A program made the position numbers and the translations under genes. From positions 1,081,501 through 1,145,500 of the forward strand of contig OY288107.1 of the NCBI GenBank assembly GCA_958431225.1: DNA of 64,000 nt, written 5' to 3'. A model generated the notes under the pieces. The model was not told the DNA's origin and made no database searches. It worked only from the letters and a program-made list of their open reading frames with translations. The stretch comes from an uncultured Alphaproteobacteria bacterium. Its GTDB lineage: Bacteria > Pseudomonadota > Alphaproteobacteria > Puniceispirillales > UBA1172. Positions 1 through 9,129 of this stretch are shown piece by piece; the stretch's first letter is position 1, and every line of letters starts with the position of its first letter.

Positions 1-2
1 TG

Positions 3-1016
3 CTGCCTTATTTGGAAGCGGTTTTGCATGTCTATAACCGCTATGGGCGCCGCGATAATAAATACAAAGCACGCATTAAAATTCTGGTGCAAGAATTGGG
101 GATTGAAACATTGCGTGCGGAAATTGATGCGTATTTTACCGCCACGCGCGATGCTTTTGCTGGGGTGCCTGATGCTATGCTTGGGGCGATTGAGGCGGCG
201 TTTCAGCCCCCTGAAATGCCCCCTGAAATGGATGTGGCGGAGGCTTATGATTTGCGCCACGATGCCGCATTGTCGCCGGCATTGGCGGCGTGGATGGAAA
301 CGAATTTGGAAGAACACCGCGACGGGCGGCATGCTATTGTTAGCATTTCGCTCAAAGCCCCGGGGGCCACCCCCGGCGATGCTAGTGCCGAACAGATGCG
401 GGTGATTGCCGATTTAGCCGAACGTTATGCTTATGATGAGATTCGCATTAGCCACGAACAGAATGTTATTTTGCCCCATGTGCCGAAAGCGCATATCGCG
501 GCGGTGTTTCGGGCTTTGGATGCGGCGGGGTTGGCGAGTGCCAATATCGGGCAGCTTTCGGATATTATTGCGTGTCCGGGCATGGATTATTGTGCGTTGG
601 CGACGGCGCGGTCTATTCCGATTGCTCAGGAGATTGCGACACGTTTTACCGCGCTCAAAATGGAGCGCGATATTGGGGCTTTGAAAATTAAGATTTCCGG
701 GTGCATCAATGCGTGCGGGCATCATCATGTGGGGCATATCGGCATTTTGGGGCTAGACCGCGCTGGCGTTGAAAACTATCAAATTACTTTGGGCGGTGAT
801 GGCACCGAGGATGCAGCTTTGGGCGCGCGCACGGGTCCGGGTTTCTCGGCGGAGGCGTTGATTCCTGCCATTGAAACCATCCTTGATACCTATCTGCACG
901 GGCGCAAAAACCGTGATGAAACATTTTTGGCGTTTTATCGGCGCGTGGGCATGGCGCCATTTAAGCGGGCGCTCTATCCCCCCACCAATCGGGCGCGCCA
1001 CGAATCTGCGGCGTGA
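3..1016 (+). CDS. cysI: Nitrite/sulfite reductase hemoprotein, C-terminal part (partial at window start)
   Basis: This is the C-terminal part of a siroheme/[4Fe-4S] reductase, which takes sulfite to sulfide (or nitrite to ammonia) with six electrons. The frame is open to the window edge, so the N-terminal domain is missing; the TTG at 12 is internal. The four cluster cysteines are visible: C-x5-C in CPGMDYC (about residues 188 and 194 counted from position 12) and C-x3-C in GCINACGHH (about 231 and 235), followed by the usual basic/histidine run. The stop overlaps the DUF934 gene region, a pairing typical of proteobacterial assimilatory sulfite reductase operons, so sulfite is the more likely substrate. 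Family membership is firm; the choice of sulfite over nitrite is an inference from the neighbour. Confidence 0.9.
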   Translation: MPYLEAVLHVYNRYGRRDNKYKARIKILVQELGIETLRAEIDAYFTATRDAFAGVPDAMLGAIEAAFQPPEMPPEMDVAEAYDLRHDAALSPALAAWMETNLEEHRDGRHAIVSISLKAPGATPGDASAEQMRVIADLAERYAYDEIRISHEQNVILPHVPKAHIAAVFRALDAAGLASANIGQLSDIIACPGMDYCALATARSIPIAQEIATRFTALKMERDIGALKIKISGCINACGHHHVGHIGILGLDRAGVENYQITLGGDGTEDAALGARTGPGFSAEALIPAIETILDTYLHGRKNRDETFLAFYRRVGMAPFKRALYPPTNRARHESAA

Positions 1017-1027
1017 GGGAGGCGGTG

Positions 1028-1513
1028 ATGATAGATTCCAATTCGGCGCGGATTGTTGTTGATGCTGCGGGCTTTCATTTGGATGATTGGCATAAGCGCG
1101 CGCGTTTTACGCCTGAAGATTTGGCGGGGTTAGACGCGAAAACCGGCGCATCCGGGGTGTTGGTTTTAGATGCCGCACAGCGGGTGGAAGATTTAACGCC
1201 TTGGCTTAATGTGCTGACGGCGGTGGAAATCGGTTTTGATAATGCTGGCGATGGGCGCGGCTTTTCACTGGCGCGGGCGTTGCGGGGGTTGGGCTATGCG
1301 CGCGATATTCGGGCATCTGGCGGCATCCATGTAGACCAATTCCGCCACGCGCTCCAATGCGGGATTGATGCCGTCATCCTAACGCGCGAGGCGGCAAGCC
1401 GTATGCCCGAACAGCACTGGGTTAATGCTGCTACCACCACGGCGCTGAACTATCAAGCACGGTTAGGGTTTGCATCTGCTTCATGGCGGTCCCGAGAGGA
1501 TTTGAACCTCTGA
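1028..1513 (+). CDS. DUF934 family protein, sulfite-reductase partner
   Basis: A small soluble protein of about 161 residues of the DUF934 family, commonly encoded just after cysI-type reductases and presumed to assist assimilatory sulfate reduction; its biochemical role is not firmly known. Recognisable stretches are DLTPWLNVLTAVEIGF, the GRGFSLARALRGLGY segment and the DQFRHALQCGID segment. A GGGAGG site at 1017-1022 lies 5 bases before the ATG at 1028, so that start is preferred over the overlapping GTG at 1013. The 3' end is odd: the last ten codons run antisense through the 3' half of the tRNA-Arg gene, and the stop codon lies in the region that encodes the tRNA T arm. The final residues may therefore be an unconserved tail. 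Confidence 0.8.
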   Translation: MIDSNSARIVVDAAGFHLDDWHKRARFTPEDLAGLDAKTGASGVLVLDAAQRVEDLTPWLNVLTAVEIGFDNAGDGRGFSLARALRGLGYARDIRASGGIHVDQFRHALQCGIDAVILTREAASRMPEQHWVNAATTTALNYQARLGFASASWRSREDLNL

Positions 1514-1560
1514 CCTACAGATTAGGAATCTGTCGCTCTATCCTGCTGAGCTACGGGACC
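1484..1560 (-). tRNA. tRNA-Arg (anticodon CCT)
   Basis: On the reverse strand the sequence folds as a complete cloverleaf. The acceptor stem is GGTCCCG/CGGGACC, the anticodon arm is ACAGA-TTCCTAA-TCTGT with anticodon CCT (reads AGG), the T loop is TTCAAAT, and CCA is encoded at the 3' end. It lies tail-to-tail with the DUF934 gene and overlaps its last 30 bases. The reverse-strand dehydrogenase gene begins further downstream on the same strand as the tRNA. Confidence 0.95.
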
Positions 1561-1606
1561 TTGAAATTATCCTACACCAAAATGCGCAGTGCTGACAATT
1601 AGTGCG

Positions 1607-2560
1607 TTATCTTGGCGGGATTACTTCGTAGCCGGCTTCTTCGGGTTCGGTGTCGGTGATTTCGGCGGGGAAGCCTTTGGCGCGGACTTTTATGCCGGCT
1701 TCCTCTTCGTATCTTTTGATGATGTTGGGGGAAAACTCGCGCGCGCCGTAACGGTTTATGGCGTCCGTGAAAATATCTACCAACAATGGCGAGATGTCTA
1801 AATTGATGCCGTGGCGGTCGGCGATGGCTTGGAAGAGGCTGATGTCTTTTAGCACTAAATCCATGGTGAAATTGATGTCTCTACTGCCGTTGAGAATCAC
1901 CTGTCCTTCGGTTTCATGGACGAAGGATGTGCCTGATGAAATGCGGAAAGCTTCATAGGTGGTGTTGAGGTCTAGCCCGGCCTTTTTCATGGTCGCCAAT
2001 GCTTCGCACACCGTCAGCAGATTGGCGGTGGCTAGGTAATTGGTGGCGACTTTTAATATGGATGCTGTGCCTAAATCGCCGGTGTGCAGAATGCGTCTGC
2101 CCATGCTGGTTAGAATCGGCAAGATGCGTTCAAAAACGGCGCGCTCGCATCCCGCAAAGATGGAGATATTGCCGGTGGAGGCGCGGTGGCAGCCGCCTGA
2201 TACCGGGCAATCTACGGCGTCGGCGCCTTTGGCTTTGACTAGCGCGCCTAGGCGTTTTACTTCGCCCTCATCGGTGGTGCTCATTTCTGCCCAGATTTTG
2301 CCCGCACTTAACCCGGCTAGGATGCCGTCATCGCTTTCCATCACCGCCGCCGATGCCGCCGGTGACGGCAGGCAGGTGATGATGAACTCGCAAGATTCTG
2401 CCATTTTTTTGGGTGTTTCTGCCCATGTGGCGCCCTTATCCAAAAATGCTTGGGCTTGGCTCTTGTCTAAATCGCGCACCATCAGCGCATAACCATTGCG
2501 TATCAGGCTCCCTGCCAATTTGCCGCCGACATTGCCGAGTCCAATAAATCCAATCCGCAT
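1607..2560 (-). CDS. 3-Hydroxyisobutyrate dehydrogenase-family oxidoreductase
   Basis: A 317-residue NAD(P)-dependent beta-hydroxyacid dehydrogenase. The family oxidises 3-hydroxyisobutyrate, tartronate semialdehyde or related short hydroxyacids; the substrate cannot be read from sequence. Visible features are the Rossmann motif GFIGLGNVGGKLA at the N-terminus, the substrate-binding signature DCPVSGGCHRASTGN (SGG at 121-123) and the candidate catalytic lysine K170 in SILKVATNYL. The start is set at the ATG at 2560, 9 codons inside the longest frame, because AAGGGGG precedes it by about 5 bases and the Rossmann fold begins directly there. It is divergent from the oligoendopeptidase gene and has no pathway partner nearby, so its metabolic role is open. 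Confidence 0.85.
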   Translation of the reverse strand: MRIGFIGLGNVGGKLAGSLIRNGYALMVRDLDKSQAQAFLDKGATWAETPKKMAESCEFIITCLPSPAASAAVMESDDGILAGLSAGKIWAEMSTTDEGEVKRLGALVKAKGADAVDCPVSGGCHRASTGNISIFAGCERAVFERILPILTSMGRRILHTGDLGTASILKVATNYLATANLLTVCEALATMKKAGLDLNTTYEAFRISSGTSFVHETEGQVILNGSRDINFTMDLVLKDISLFQAIADRHGINLDISPLLVDIFTDAINRYGAREFSPNIIKRYEEEAGIKVRAKGFPAEITDTEPEEAGYEVIPPR

Positions 2561-2634
2561 CGCATCCCCCTTTGAAAATTGCTCCATTATTTTTTGACTT
2601 TTTACCGATTTCTTTGCATTTGCAAGCGGTTTTT

Positions 2635-2643
2635 TGCTATAAT
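2635..2643 (+). promoter_or_regulatory. Extended -10 promoter element of the oligoendopeptidase gene
   Basis: TGC directly before TATAAT (2638-2643) forms a consensus extended -10 box. A weak TTGCAT at 2614-2619 could serve as -35 with an 18-base spacer. The pepF ATG is only 6 bases downstream of the box, so transcription would begin at or next to the start codon, and no Shine-Dalgarno sequence separates them. Confidence 0.55.
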
Positions 2644-2649
2644 TTTTTC

Positions 2650-4464
2650 ATGGCGAATCGCGCATCATTAAAACTTCCCGAGTGGCAGTTGCAGGATTTA
2701 TTTGACGCGGAAAATGAGCCGCCGTTGGAGGTGCAGTTGCGCGGGCTGTTGGCGGAAGCCGAGAATCTAGCACGCGATTACAAAGGGCGTTTGCATGCAT
2801 TGGATGCCGAGGTGCTTAATGAAGTGTTGATGCATTATCAAAGCATCAGCGCGGGCGCCGCGCGCCTGACGAGCTATGCGGATTTGGCGTTTGCTGGCGA
2901 TATGGGGGATGCCGGGCTGGGTAAATTGGCACAGGATACGCATGAAGCCGAGCATGCCATTGATGCGGTGTTGGTTTTTGTTGAACATGAATTGACCGCG
3001 ATGGATGCGGGGCGAATCAGCGGGCTGTTGGCGGAAGCCCCGATGGCGCGGTGGGCGCCTTGGTTGCGGCTTTTGCGTGCTTTGCGTCCGCATCAATTAT
3101 CGCTTGAATTGGAAACCATGTTGATTGACCGTCAGGCTAGCGGGCGCGGGGCTTGGGTGCGCTTGTTTGATGAGTTGGCGGCGCGTTGGCGCTATCCCTA
3201 TCAGGGGCGTGATTGCACCGAGGCGGAGATTTTGGATTTGCTCACCGATGCCGATGCCGAGACGCGCCGTCAAGCCGGGGCGGTGCGGAGTGCGGTATTG
3301 GCGGAACATAGTGCTACTATTGCGCTGATTTTCAACAGTATCGCCAAAGATAAACAGGTTGAGGATAAATGGCGGAAATTTCCGCATCCGGTGTCATCGC
3401 GCAATTTGGCTAATGATGTGGAAGATGATGTGGTGGATGCGTTGGTTGCGAGCGTCAATGAATCTATGCCGCGTTTGAGCCATCGTTATTATGCGTTGAA
3501 GGCGCAGGCGATGGGAGTGGAACGCCTCAACTGGTGGGATCGTTTGGCGCCGTTTCCCGGGGGAATTGGTGACGGGGAAGATGAGCGCAAATTTTCTTGG
3601 GATGAGGCGCGAAAAATTGTGCGCGCGGCTTTTGGTGGGTTTGATGCGGAATTTGCCGATTTAGCCGATCAATTTTTTGTGCGTAATTGGATTGATGCCC
3701 CGCCCCGTGCGGGGAAGGATTCTGGGGCGTTTGCGCATCCTACGGTGCCTTCGGTGCATCCTTATATTCTGCTCAATTTTCATGGCAAGGCGCGCGATGT
3801 GATGACGTTGGCGCATGAATTGGGGCATGGGGTGCATCAGATTTTGGCGGGGGAACAAGGTTATATCATGGCTTCCACGCCTTTGACTCTGGCGGAGACG
3901 GCGTCGGTGTTTGGCGAAATGTTGGTGTTTCAGCATCTGATGGCGGCAACCGACAACCCGCAAGCGCGGCGGCGGTTTCTGGCTAACAAAATTGAAGATA
4001 TGCTCGGCACGGTGACACGGCAGATTGGCTTCCATAATTTTGAGGTGCGTTTTCATGAGGCACGAAAAAATGCCGAAGTGACGGCGGATGCCATCGGCGA
4101 TATTTGGCTTGAAACCCAACGCCACGCGCTTGGTCCTGCGGTGGATTTGGATGCTAGTTATCGTCCGCTTTGGGGGGGCATACCGCATTTTTTCCACGCG
4201 CCTTTTTATGTTTATGCTTATGCTTTTGGCGATGGGTTGGTGGGGGCGTTGTGGCAGAAATACCAACTTGCTGGGGATAGTGGCGCGCGTGAAAAATTTG
4301 TGGATGCCTATAAAAATTTATTGCGCGCGGGTGGCACTAAACGCCATGATGAAATTTTGGCACCCTTTGGTTTGGATGCGCGCGATGGGGCGTTTTGGCG
4401 GTTGGGGCTGGATATGATTGCTGGCATGATTGACCAATTAGAAAGCGAGTTGGGTTATGAATGA
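2650..4464 (+). CDS. pepF: Oligoendopeptidase F (M3 family zinc metallopeptidase)
   Basis: A 604-residue cytosolic zinc peptidase that cuts short peptides, important for peptide recycling. The zinc motif HELGHGVH spans residues 389-396, with H389 and H393 as ligands and E416 in LTLAETASVFGE as the third ligand, all standard for M3. Length fits PepF. The ATG at 2650 is chosen over the TTG at 2572: it starts the conserved-looking protein, and the upstream frame is AT-rich leader containing a consensus -10 box, so the mRNA is probably leaderless. The last 8 bases overlap the downstream kinase-like gene, suggesting co-transcription. Some M3B relatives are called thermostable carboxypeptidase-like or PepF-like, but the motif and length support PepF. 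Confidence 0.93.
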   Translation: MANRASLKLPEWQLQDLFDAENEPPLEVQLRGLLAEAENLARDYKGRLHALDAEVLNEVLMHYQSISAGAARLTSYADLAFAGDMGDAGLGKLAQDTHEAEHAIDAVLVFVEHELTAMDAGRISGLLAEAPMARWAPWLRLLRALRPHQLSLELETMLIDRQASGRGAWVRLFDELAARWRYPYQGRDCTEAEILDLLTDADAETRRQAGAVRSAVLAEHSATIALIFNSIAKDKQVEDKWRKFPHPVSSRNLANDVEDDVVDALVASVNESMPRLSHRYYALKAQAMGVERLNWWDRLAPFPGGIGDGEDERKFSWDEARKIVRAAFGGFDAEFADLADQFFVRNWIDAPPRAGKDSGAFAHPTVPSVHPYILLNFHGKARDVMTLAHELGHGVHQILAGEQGYIMASTPLTLAETASVFGEMLVFQHLMAATDNPQARRRFLANKIEDMLGTVTRQIGFHNFEVRFHEARKNAEVTADAIGDIWLETQRHALGPAVDLDASYRPLWGGIPHFFHAPFYVYAYAFGDGLVGALWQKYQLAGDSGAREKFVDAYKNLLRAGGTKRHDEILAPFGLDARDGAFWRLGLDMIAGMIDQLESELGYE

Positions 4465-5824
4465 TGATACCTCGGGGCTTGGCGACCGCATGCGCCGTTA
4501 TGCCAAAGTCACTGGCACTATGGGCAATCTAGCGCTCAAAGTGGCGGGGGAGCGTTATTTGGGCATCAAAATTGACCGCGATGAACATGCACGGCATTTG
4601 CGTGAGGCGTTGGGGGGCTTGAAAGGGCCTTTGATGAAAGTGGCGCAAATTCTTGCCACCATCCCTGAGGCACTGCCCCGCGAATATGCTGAAGAACTGG
4701 CTAACCTACAGACCGATGCGCCGTCAATGGGGTGGCTTTTTGTCAGGAGGCGCATGGCGTCGGAATTGGGGGCGGAATGGCAGAGCCATTTTGCTGATTT
4801 TGATAAAACCGCATCCGCCGCCGCCTCGCTAGGACAGGTGCATCGCGCGACTAGTCATGAGGGGGCGGTGCTGGCGTGTAAATTGCAATATCCCGATATG
4901 GCATCGGCAGTGGATGCCGATTTGCGCCAATTAAAACGCATTTTCGCGCTTTATGAACGCTATGATAAAGCCATCTCTACGGCAGAAATTCACAGCGAAT
5001 TGGCGGCGCGCCTTGCCGAAGAATTGGATTACGGGCGTGAAGCCGCCAATATGCGCCTTTATCGCTATATGCTTGATGGGGTGGCGGGGGCGCATGTGCC
5101 TCGGGCTTATGATGACTTATCCACTAAACGGCTCTTGACCATGGATTGGGTTGATGGGGTGCGTCTCAAAGCCTTTATTGATGCATGCCACGACCAAACT
5201 ACGCGCAATCAAGTTGCTGAAAATATGTTTCGGGCTTGGTATATTCCCTTTTATTATTATGGGGTCATCCATGGCGACCCGCATCCGGGCAATTATACCA
5301 TAGCCCCCGATTCTAGTGTCAATCTGTTGGATTATGGGTGTATTCGGCTATTTCGTCCGCAATTTGTTGACGGTGTTATTGCACTTTATCAAGCTTTGCG
5401 GGATAATGACGAAGACCAAGCGGTGGGGGCTTACGAATCTTGGGGGTTTAAGGGATTAGACCGTGAAGCCGTGAATGTCTTGAATGTTTGGGCGCGTTTT
5501 GTCTATACTCCGCTTTTAGAAGACCGCGCCCGCCCAATTCAAGAAATGCGCGGCGGGGCAGAAGGACGCAAATTGGCTATGCAGATTCATGGCGAACTAA
5601 AACGGCTAGGGGGGGTGACACCGCCCCGCGAATTTGTTTTGATGGACCGTGCCGCCTTGGGGCTGGGGTCGGTGTTTATGCATCTACAGGCGGAGGTGAA
5701 TTGGCATCGGTTATTTGAGGGCATGATTGAGGCATTTGATGTGAAGGCACTACAAAAACGGCAGATTGAGGCGGCGAAACTTGCGGGGCTACCCGAACAC
5801 CTCGCACAACATAATGAGGCATAG
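4457..5824 (+). CDS. ABC1/UbiB/ADCK-family atypical kinase-like protein
   Basis: A 455-residue protein of the UbiB/ADCK family, whose members act as ATPase/kinase-like factors in ubiquinone synthesis and lipid handling. Family motifs are present: the alanine-rich nucleotide loop AAASLGQVHRA (about residue 119), the catalytic-loop motif HGDPHPGN (about 272) and the metal-binding DYG (about 293). The N-terminal KxGQ motif appears as KVAQ (about residue 61), alanine replacing glycine, followed by ILATIPEALPREY. No transmembrane tail is evident, unlike classical UbiB with its two C-terminal helices, so this is probably a soluble AarF-like paralogue. The start overlaps pepF by 8 bases and pntAA follows after 3 bases, making an operon likely. 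COQ9 lies 3 kb away. Confidence 0.85.
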   Translation: MNDDTSGLGDRMRRYAKVTGTMGNLALKVAGERYLGIKIDRDEHARHLREALGGLKGPLMKVAQILATIPEALPREYAEELANLQTDAPSMGWLFVRRRMASELGAEWQSHFADFDKTASAAASLGQVHRATSHEGAVLACKLQYPDMASAVDADLRQLKRIFALYERYDKAISTAEIHSELAARLAEELDYGREAANMRLYRYMLDGVAGAHVPRAYDDLSTKRLLTMDWVDGVRLKAFIDACHDQTTRNQVAENMFRAWYIPFYYYGVIHGDPHPGNYTIAPDSSVNLLDYGCIRLFRPQFVDGVIALYQALRDNDEDQAVGAYESWGFKGLDREAVNVLNVWARFVYTPLLEDRARPIQEMRGGAEGRKLAMQIHGELKRLGGVTPPREFVLMDRAALGLGSVFMHLQAEVNWHRLFEGMIEAFDVKALQKRQIEAAKLAGLPEHLAQHNEA

Positions 5825-5827
5825 AAT

Positions 5828-7018
5828 ATGATTATTGGCATTCCAAAAGAACGCCGCGCCCATGAAGCACGGGTGGCGGCTGTGCCTGAAACCATCAAAA
5901 AACTCATCGGCATGGGGTTTGAGGTGGTGGTGGAACAAGATGCCGGAGCCGGGGCGTTGATTCCTGATGAGGCGTTTGTTGCGGCGGGGGCGAAATTGGT
6001 GGGGCGTGATGCGGCACTCGGGGCGGCATTGGTGTTCAAGCTGCGCCCGCCTGATGATGATGACATTGCCGCCCTTACCAAAGGCGCGTGTGTGATTAGT
6101 CTGATGGAGCCTTATAGCGATGCAGATACGGCGCGCAAATTAGAGGCGGCGGGGGTGGTTGGTTTCGCGCTTGAATTGGTGCCGCGCATCACGCGCGCGC
6201 AATCTATGGATGTGCTATCAAGCCAAGCGAATCTGGCGGGGTATCGGGCGGTGCTTGAGGCGGCTTATGTGTTCGGACGTGCCTTTCCTATGATGATGAC
6301 GGCGGCGGGGACGGTGCCGCCGGCGAAGGTGTTGGTCATGGGGGCGGGGGTGGCTGGCTTGCAGGCGATTGCGACCGCGAAACGGCTCGGGGCGGTGGTG
6401 TCGGCAACCGATGTGCGTCCGGCAGTTAAAGAACAAGTCGAATCCTTGGGGGGTAAATTTGTTGCCGTAGAAGATGAGGAATTTGCCGCCGCCGAAACTG
6501 GTGGCGGCTATGCCAAGGAAATGAGTGCCGCCTATAAAGCCAAGCAAGCGGCGTTGATTGCCGAGACCATCAAGAACCAAGATATTATTATCACAACGGC
6601 TTTGATTCCCGGCAAACCGGCGCCGGTTTTGGTCACCGAGGATATGGTTAAGAGCATGAAACCCGGTTCGGTGATTGTGGATTTGGCGGTGGAACAGGGG
6701 GGCAACTGCCCTTTGAGTGAGGCGGATGCGGTGGTGGTCAGGCACGGGGTTAATCTGGTCGGCTATACCAATATCGCTGGACGCCTGCCCGAAGTGGCAT
6801 CTATGCTTTATGCGAAAAATCTGCTCAATTTCCTCAGCAATCTATGGGATGCCGAAACGCAACGGCTCAAAATTGATAGCGATGATGAAATTATTACTAG
6901 TAGCCTCATCACCACCATCGCCACCAAAGCCACTAGTGGCACCCAAAAAAAGCCACCAAAGAAAAAACCACCTGTGGCAAAGAAACCCCCAAAGAAGGAG
7001 TCTAAACATGGCAAATGA
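5828..7018 (+). CDS. pntAA: NAD(P) transhydrogenase subunit alpha part 1 (NAD-binding domain I)
   Basis: Domain I of the proton-translocating transhydrogenase; it binds NAD(H) on the cytoplasmic side and passes hydride to NADP+ held by PntB. The N-terminus [17 protein letters not shown] is diagnostic, [11 protein letters not shown] sits near residue 123 and the dinucleotide motif GAGVAG near 172. As in Rhodospirillum-type enzymes, domain I is a separate polypeptide. After the conserved fold (about residue 370) comes a lysine/proline-rich tail of about 25 residues, (K)KPP repeated, which is not part of the catalytic domain and may be a linker or extension. The gene ends 11 bases inside pntAB and is translationally linked to it. 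Confidence 0.95.
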   Translation: MIIGIPKERRAHEARVAAVPETIKKLIGMGFEVVVEQDAGAGALIPDEAFVAAGAKLVGRDAALGAALVFKLRPPDDDDIAALTKGACVISLMEPYSDADTARKLEAAGVVGFALELVPRITRAQSMDVLSSQANLAGYRAVLEAAYVFGRAFPMMMTAAGTVPPAKVLVMGAGVAGLQAIATAKRLGAVVSATDVRPAVKEQVESLGGKFVAVEDEEFAAAETGGGYAKEMSAAYKAKQAALIAETIKNQDIIITTALIPGKPAPVLVTEDMVKSMKPGSVIVDLAVEQGGNCPLSEADAVVVRHGVNLVGYTNIAGRLPEVASMLYAKNLLNFLSNLWDAETQRLKIDSDDEIITSSLITTIATKATSGTQKKPPKKKPPVAKKPPKKESKHGK

Positions 7019-7436
7019 TGCGCTAACTGCCCACGCCCAAAGCCTCACCAATCAGGTGCGGAATCTGCTTGAAGAAAGCGAGGCGTTGGACCAACTTATC
7101 AATGCGCAAAGCCACGCTTCGGGCGCGCATGGGGGGACACATGGCGGGGTTGAGCCGCTTTATTTTGGTATCACCGTGTTGGTGCTGGCGTGTTTTGTTG
7201 GCTATTATGTGGTGTGGCGGGTGACGCCGGCATTGCACTCGCCTTTGATGGGGGTGACGAATGCGATTTCTTCGGTGATTATTGTCGGTGCGCTCATCGC
7301 CGCCGGGCCTGCGGAGGCGGGATTTGCGCAAGTGATGGGCTTTGTTGGTGTGGTGCTGGCTTCGGTGAATATCTTTGGCGGGTTTATTGTCACCCAACGC
7401 ATGCTGGCGATGTTTAAGCGGAAAGGGAGCAAATGA
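7008..7436 (+). CDS. pntAB: NAD(P) transhydrogenase subunit alpha part 2 (membrane domain)
   Basis: A 142-residue integral membrane subunit forming part of the proton channel (domain II). After a hydrophilic N-terminus with a Gly/His-rich stretch (about residues 34-44), it has hydrophobic helices starting at [20 protein letters not shown], then [14 protein letters not shown] and [18 protein letters not shown], and ends with the basic tail [11 protein letters not shown], all typical of PntAB. The ATG at 7008 is preceded by AAGGAG at 6995-7000 and overlaps the end of pntAA by 11 bases. The stop overlaps the pntB start by 4 bases (ATGA). Confidence 0.93.
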   Translation: MANDALTAHAQSLTNQVRNLLEESEALDQLINAQSHASGAHGGTHGGVEPLYFGITVLVLACFVGYYVVWRVTPALHSPLMGVTNAISSVIIVGALIAAGPAEAGFAQVMGFVGVVLASVNIFGGFIVTQRMLAMFKRKGSK

Positions 7437-8836
7437 TGGGCGCGTCAATTTCAGCATATCTTTATCTCATCGCCGCCATCATGTTTATTATGGCGTTGCG
7501 TGGGTTGTCCTCCCCGGAAAGCGCCCGCCGAGGCAATTTATACGGCATCGGCGGTATGGCGATTGCCATCATTACCACGCTATCTATGCCGAGTGTCGTC
7601 AGTTATGGGCTTATTTTAGCTGGCATCGTTATTGGCGGCGGCATTGGTGCGCTCATCGCTTGGCGTATTCAGATGACGGCACTGCCGCAATTAGTGGCGG
7701 CGTTTCACTCGCTGGTGGGGCTGGCGGCGTGTGCGGTAGCGGCGGCGGCGTTCTATAATCCGGCCCCTTATGGTATCGGCAGTTTTGGCGACATTGCTAT
7801 GGGGAGTTTGATTGAAATGTCGTTGGGGCTTGCTATCGGGGCGCTTACTTTTACCGGCTCCATCATCGCTTTTGGCAAATTGCAGGGGTTGATTAGCGGT
7901 AAGCCGGTTAGTTTTCGTGGGCAACATCTCATCAATGCTACGCTGGGGGTGGTGTTGGTGGGGCTGGTGGCGTGGCTGGCGGTGAGCAATAGCCCGCTGG
8001 CGTTTTGGCTGGTGTTTGGCGTTGCGTTGCTTTGCGGGGTTTTGATTATTATTCCGATTGGCGGGGCGGATATGCCCGTGGTGATTTCTATGCTCAATTC
8101 GTATTCGGGTTGGGCGGCGGCAGGGATTGGCTTCACCTTGGGCAATCCGCTATTGATTATCACCGGCGCGCTAGTGGGGGCAAGCGGGGCGATTCTTTCG
8201 TATATTATGTGTAAGGGTATGAACAGGTCGTTCTTCAGCGTCATTTTGGGCGGGTTTGGCGGCGAGGCGGTAAGTGCTAGTGTCAGCGATGATGGCGATA
8301 AGAGCGTCAAACAAGGCAGTGCCGATGATGCGAGTTTCATTATGCGCAACGCCGCCTCGGTCATTATCGTCCCCGGCTATGGCATGGCGGTGGCACAAGC
8401 CCAACACGCTTTGCGCGAGATGGCGGATTTATTGAAAGCCGAAGGCGTGGAAGTGCGCTATGCCGTGCATCCTGTTGCCGGGCGCATGCCCGGACACATG
8501 AATGTGCTTCTGGCAGAAGCCAATGTGCCGTATGATGAAGTGTTGGAGCTGGATGAAATCAACCGCGATTTTGCGCAAACCGATGTGGCGTTCGTCATCG
8601 GGGCGAATGATGTGACCAATCCATTAGCTAAAACTGACCCGGCCTCGCCGATTTATGGCATGCCGATTCTGGATGTAGAACGCGCAAAAACCGTGCTGTT
8701 TATTAAACGTTCTATGGCTTCGGGCTATGCGGGGGTGGATAATCCGCTATTTTTCCACGACAACACCATGATGTTGTTTGGCGATGCGAAAAAAGTCTGT
8801 GAGGAAGTGATTCAAGCCATATCTGGCGGACACTGA
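7433..8836 (+). CDS. pntB: NAD(P) transhydrogenase subunit beta
   Basis: A 467-residue subunit with a multi-helix membrane domain (about residues 1-270) and a C-terminal NADP(H)-binding domain III. The C-terminal domain shows [18 protein letters not shown] (near 305), [18 protein letters not shown], and [14 protein letters not shown], all characteristic of PntB. With pntAA and pntAB it makes the complete enzyme, which uses the proton gradient to reduce NADP+ with NADH and so supplies NADPH for biosynthesis. The start is ATGATGGG overlapping pntAB by 4 bases. It is the last gene of the forward operon; the next gene, rpsU, is convergent with only 6 bases between stops. Confidence 0.96.
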   Translation: MMGASISAYLYLIAAIMFIMALRGLSSPESARRGNLYGIGGMAIAIITTLSMPSVVSYGLILAGIVIGGGIGALIAWRIQMTALPQLVAAFHSLVGLAACAVAAAAFYNPAPYGIGSFGDIAMGSLIEMSLGLAIGALTFTGSIIAFGKLQGLISGKPVSFRGQHLINATLGVVLVGLVAWLAVSNSPLAFWLVFGVALLCGVLIIIPIGGADMPVVISMLNSYSGWAAAGIGFTLGNPLLIITGALVGASGAILSYIMCKGMNRSFFSVILGGFGGEAVSASVSDDGDKSVKQGSADDASFIMRNAASVIIVPGYGMAVAQAQHALREMADLLKAEGVEVRYAVHPVAGRMPGHMNVLLAEANVPYDEVLELDEINRDFAQTDVAFVIGANDVTNPLAKTDPASPIYGMPILDVERAKTVLFIKRSMASGYAGVDNPLFFHDNTMMLFGDAKKVCEEVIQAISGGH

Positions 8837-8842
8837 ATGCGC

Positions 8843-9046
8843 CTAGAACCCCTCGCGTTCCATGCGTTTGCGCATCAATTTGCGCACACGGCGGGTTGAT
8901 TCGGCATTTTCGCGGGCGCGTTTTTCCGATGGCTTTTCATAGCTGCGGCGATTTTTCATCTCGCGGAATAGACCTTCGCGTTGCATCTTTTTCTTTAAGA
9001 TGCGTAAGGCTTGGTCGACATTGTTATCTCTGACAGTTACAAACAC
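8843..9046 (-). CDS. rpsU: 30S ribosomal protein bS21
   Basis: A 67-residue basic ribosomal protein of the small subunit, important for translation initiation. The conserved sequence begins [19 protein letters not shown] and ends with the arginine/lysine-rich tail [16 protein letters not shown]. The start is GTG at 9046, with AAAGGAA 4 bases upstream; the longer open frame from 9103 adds residues not seen in the family and contains the promoter. A well-formed promoter lies at 9083-9111. Confidence 0.93.
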   Translation of the reverse strand: MFVTVRDNNVDQALRILKKKMQREGLFREMKNRRSYEKPSEKRARENAESTRRVRKLMRKRMEREGF

Positions 9047-9082
9047 GATGTTCCTTTCTGTTGATTCGTATAATTGGGCGGA

Positions 9083-9111
9083 AACATAGCATAGATGTGG
9101 CACTATGCCAA
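9083..9111 (-). promoter_or_regulatory. Sigma-70 type promoter of rpsU
   Basis: On the reverse strand TTGGCA (9111-9106) and TATGTT (9088-9083) are separated by exactly 17 bases. TGC precedes the -10 box, making it an extended -10. Predicted transcription start is near 9076, leaving a leader of about 30 bases before the GTG start of rpsU. Confidence 0.65.
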
Positions 9112-9129
9112 GCCCTCCCGCAAAATCAA

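Noticed and set aside
3661-4266. 201-codon reverse frame inside pepF
   Set aside because: Pure shadow of the zinc-peptidase coding sequence, with no ribosome site or recognisable protein.
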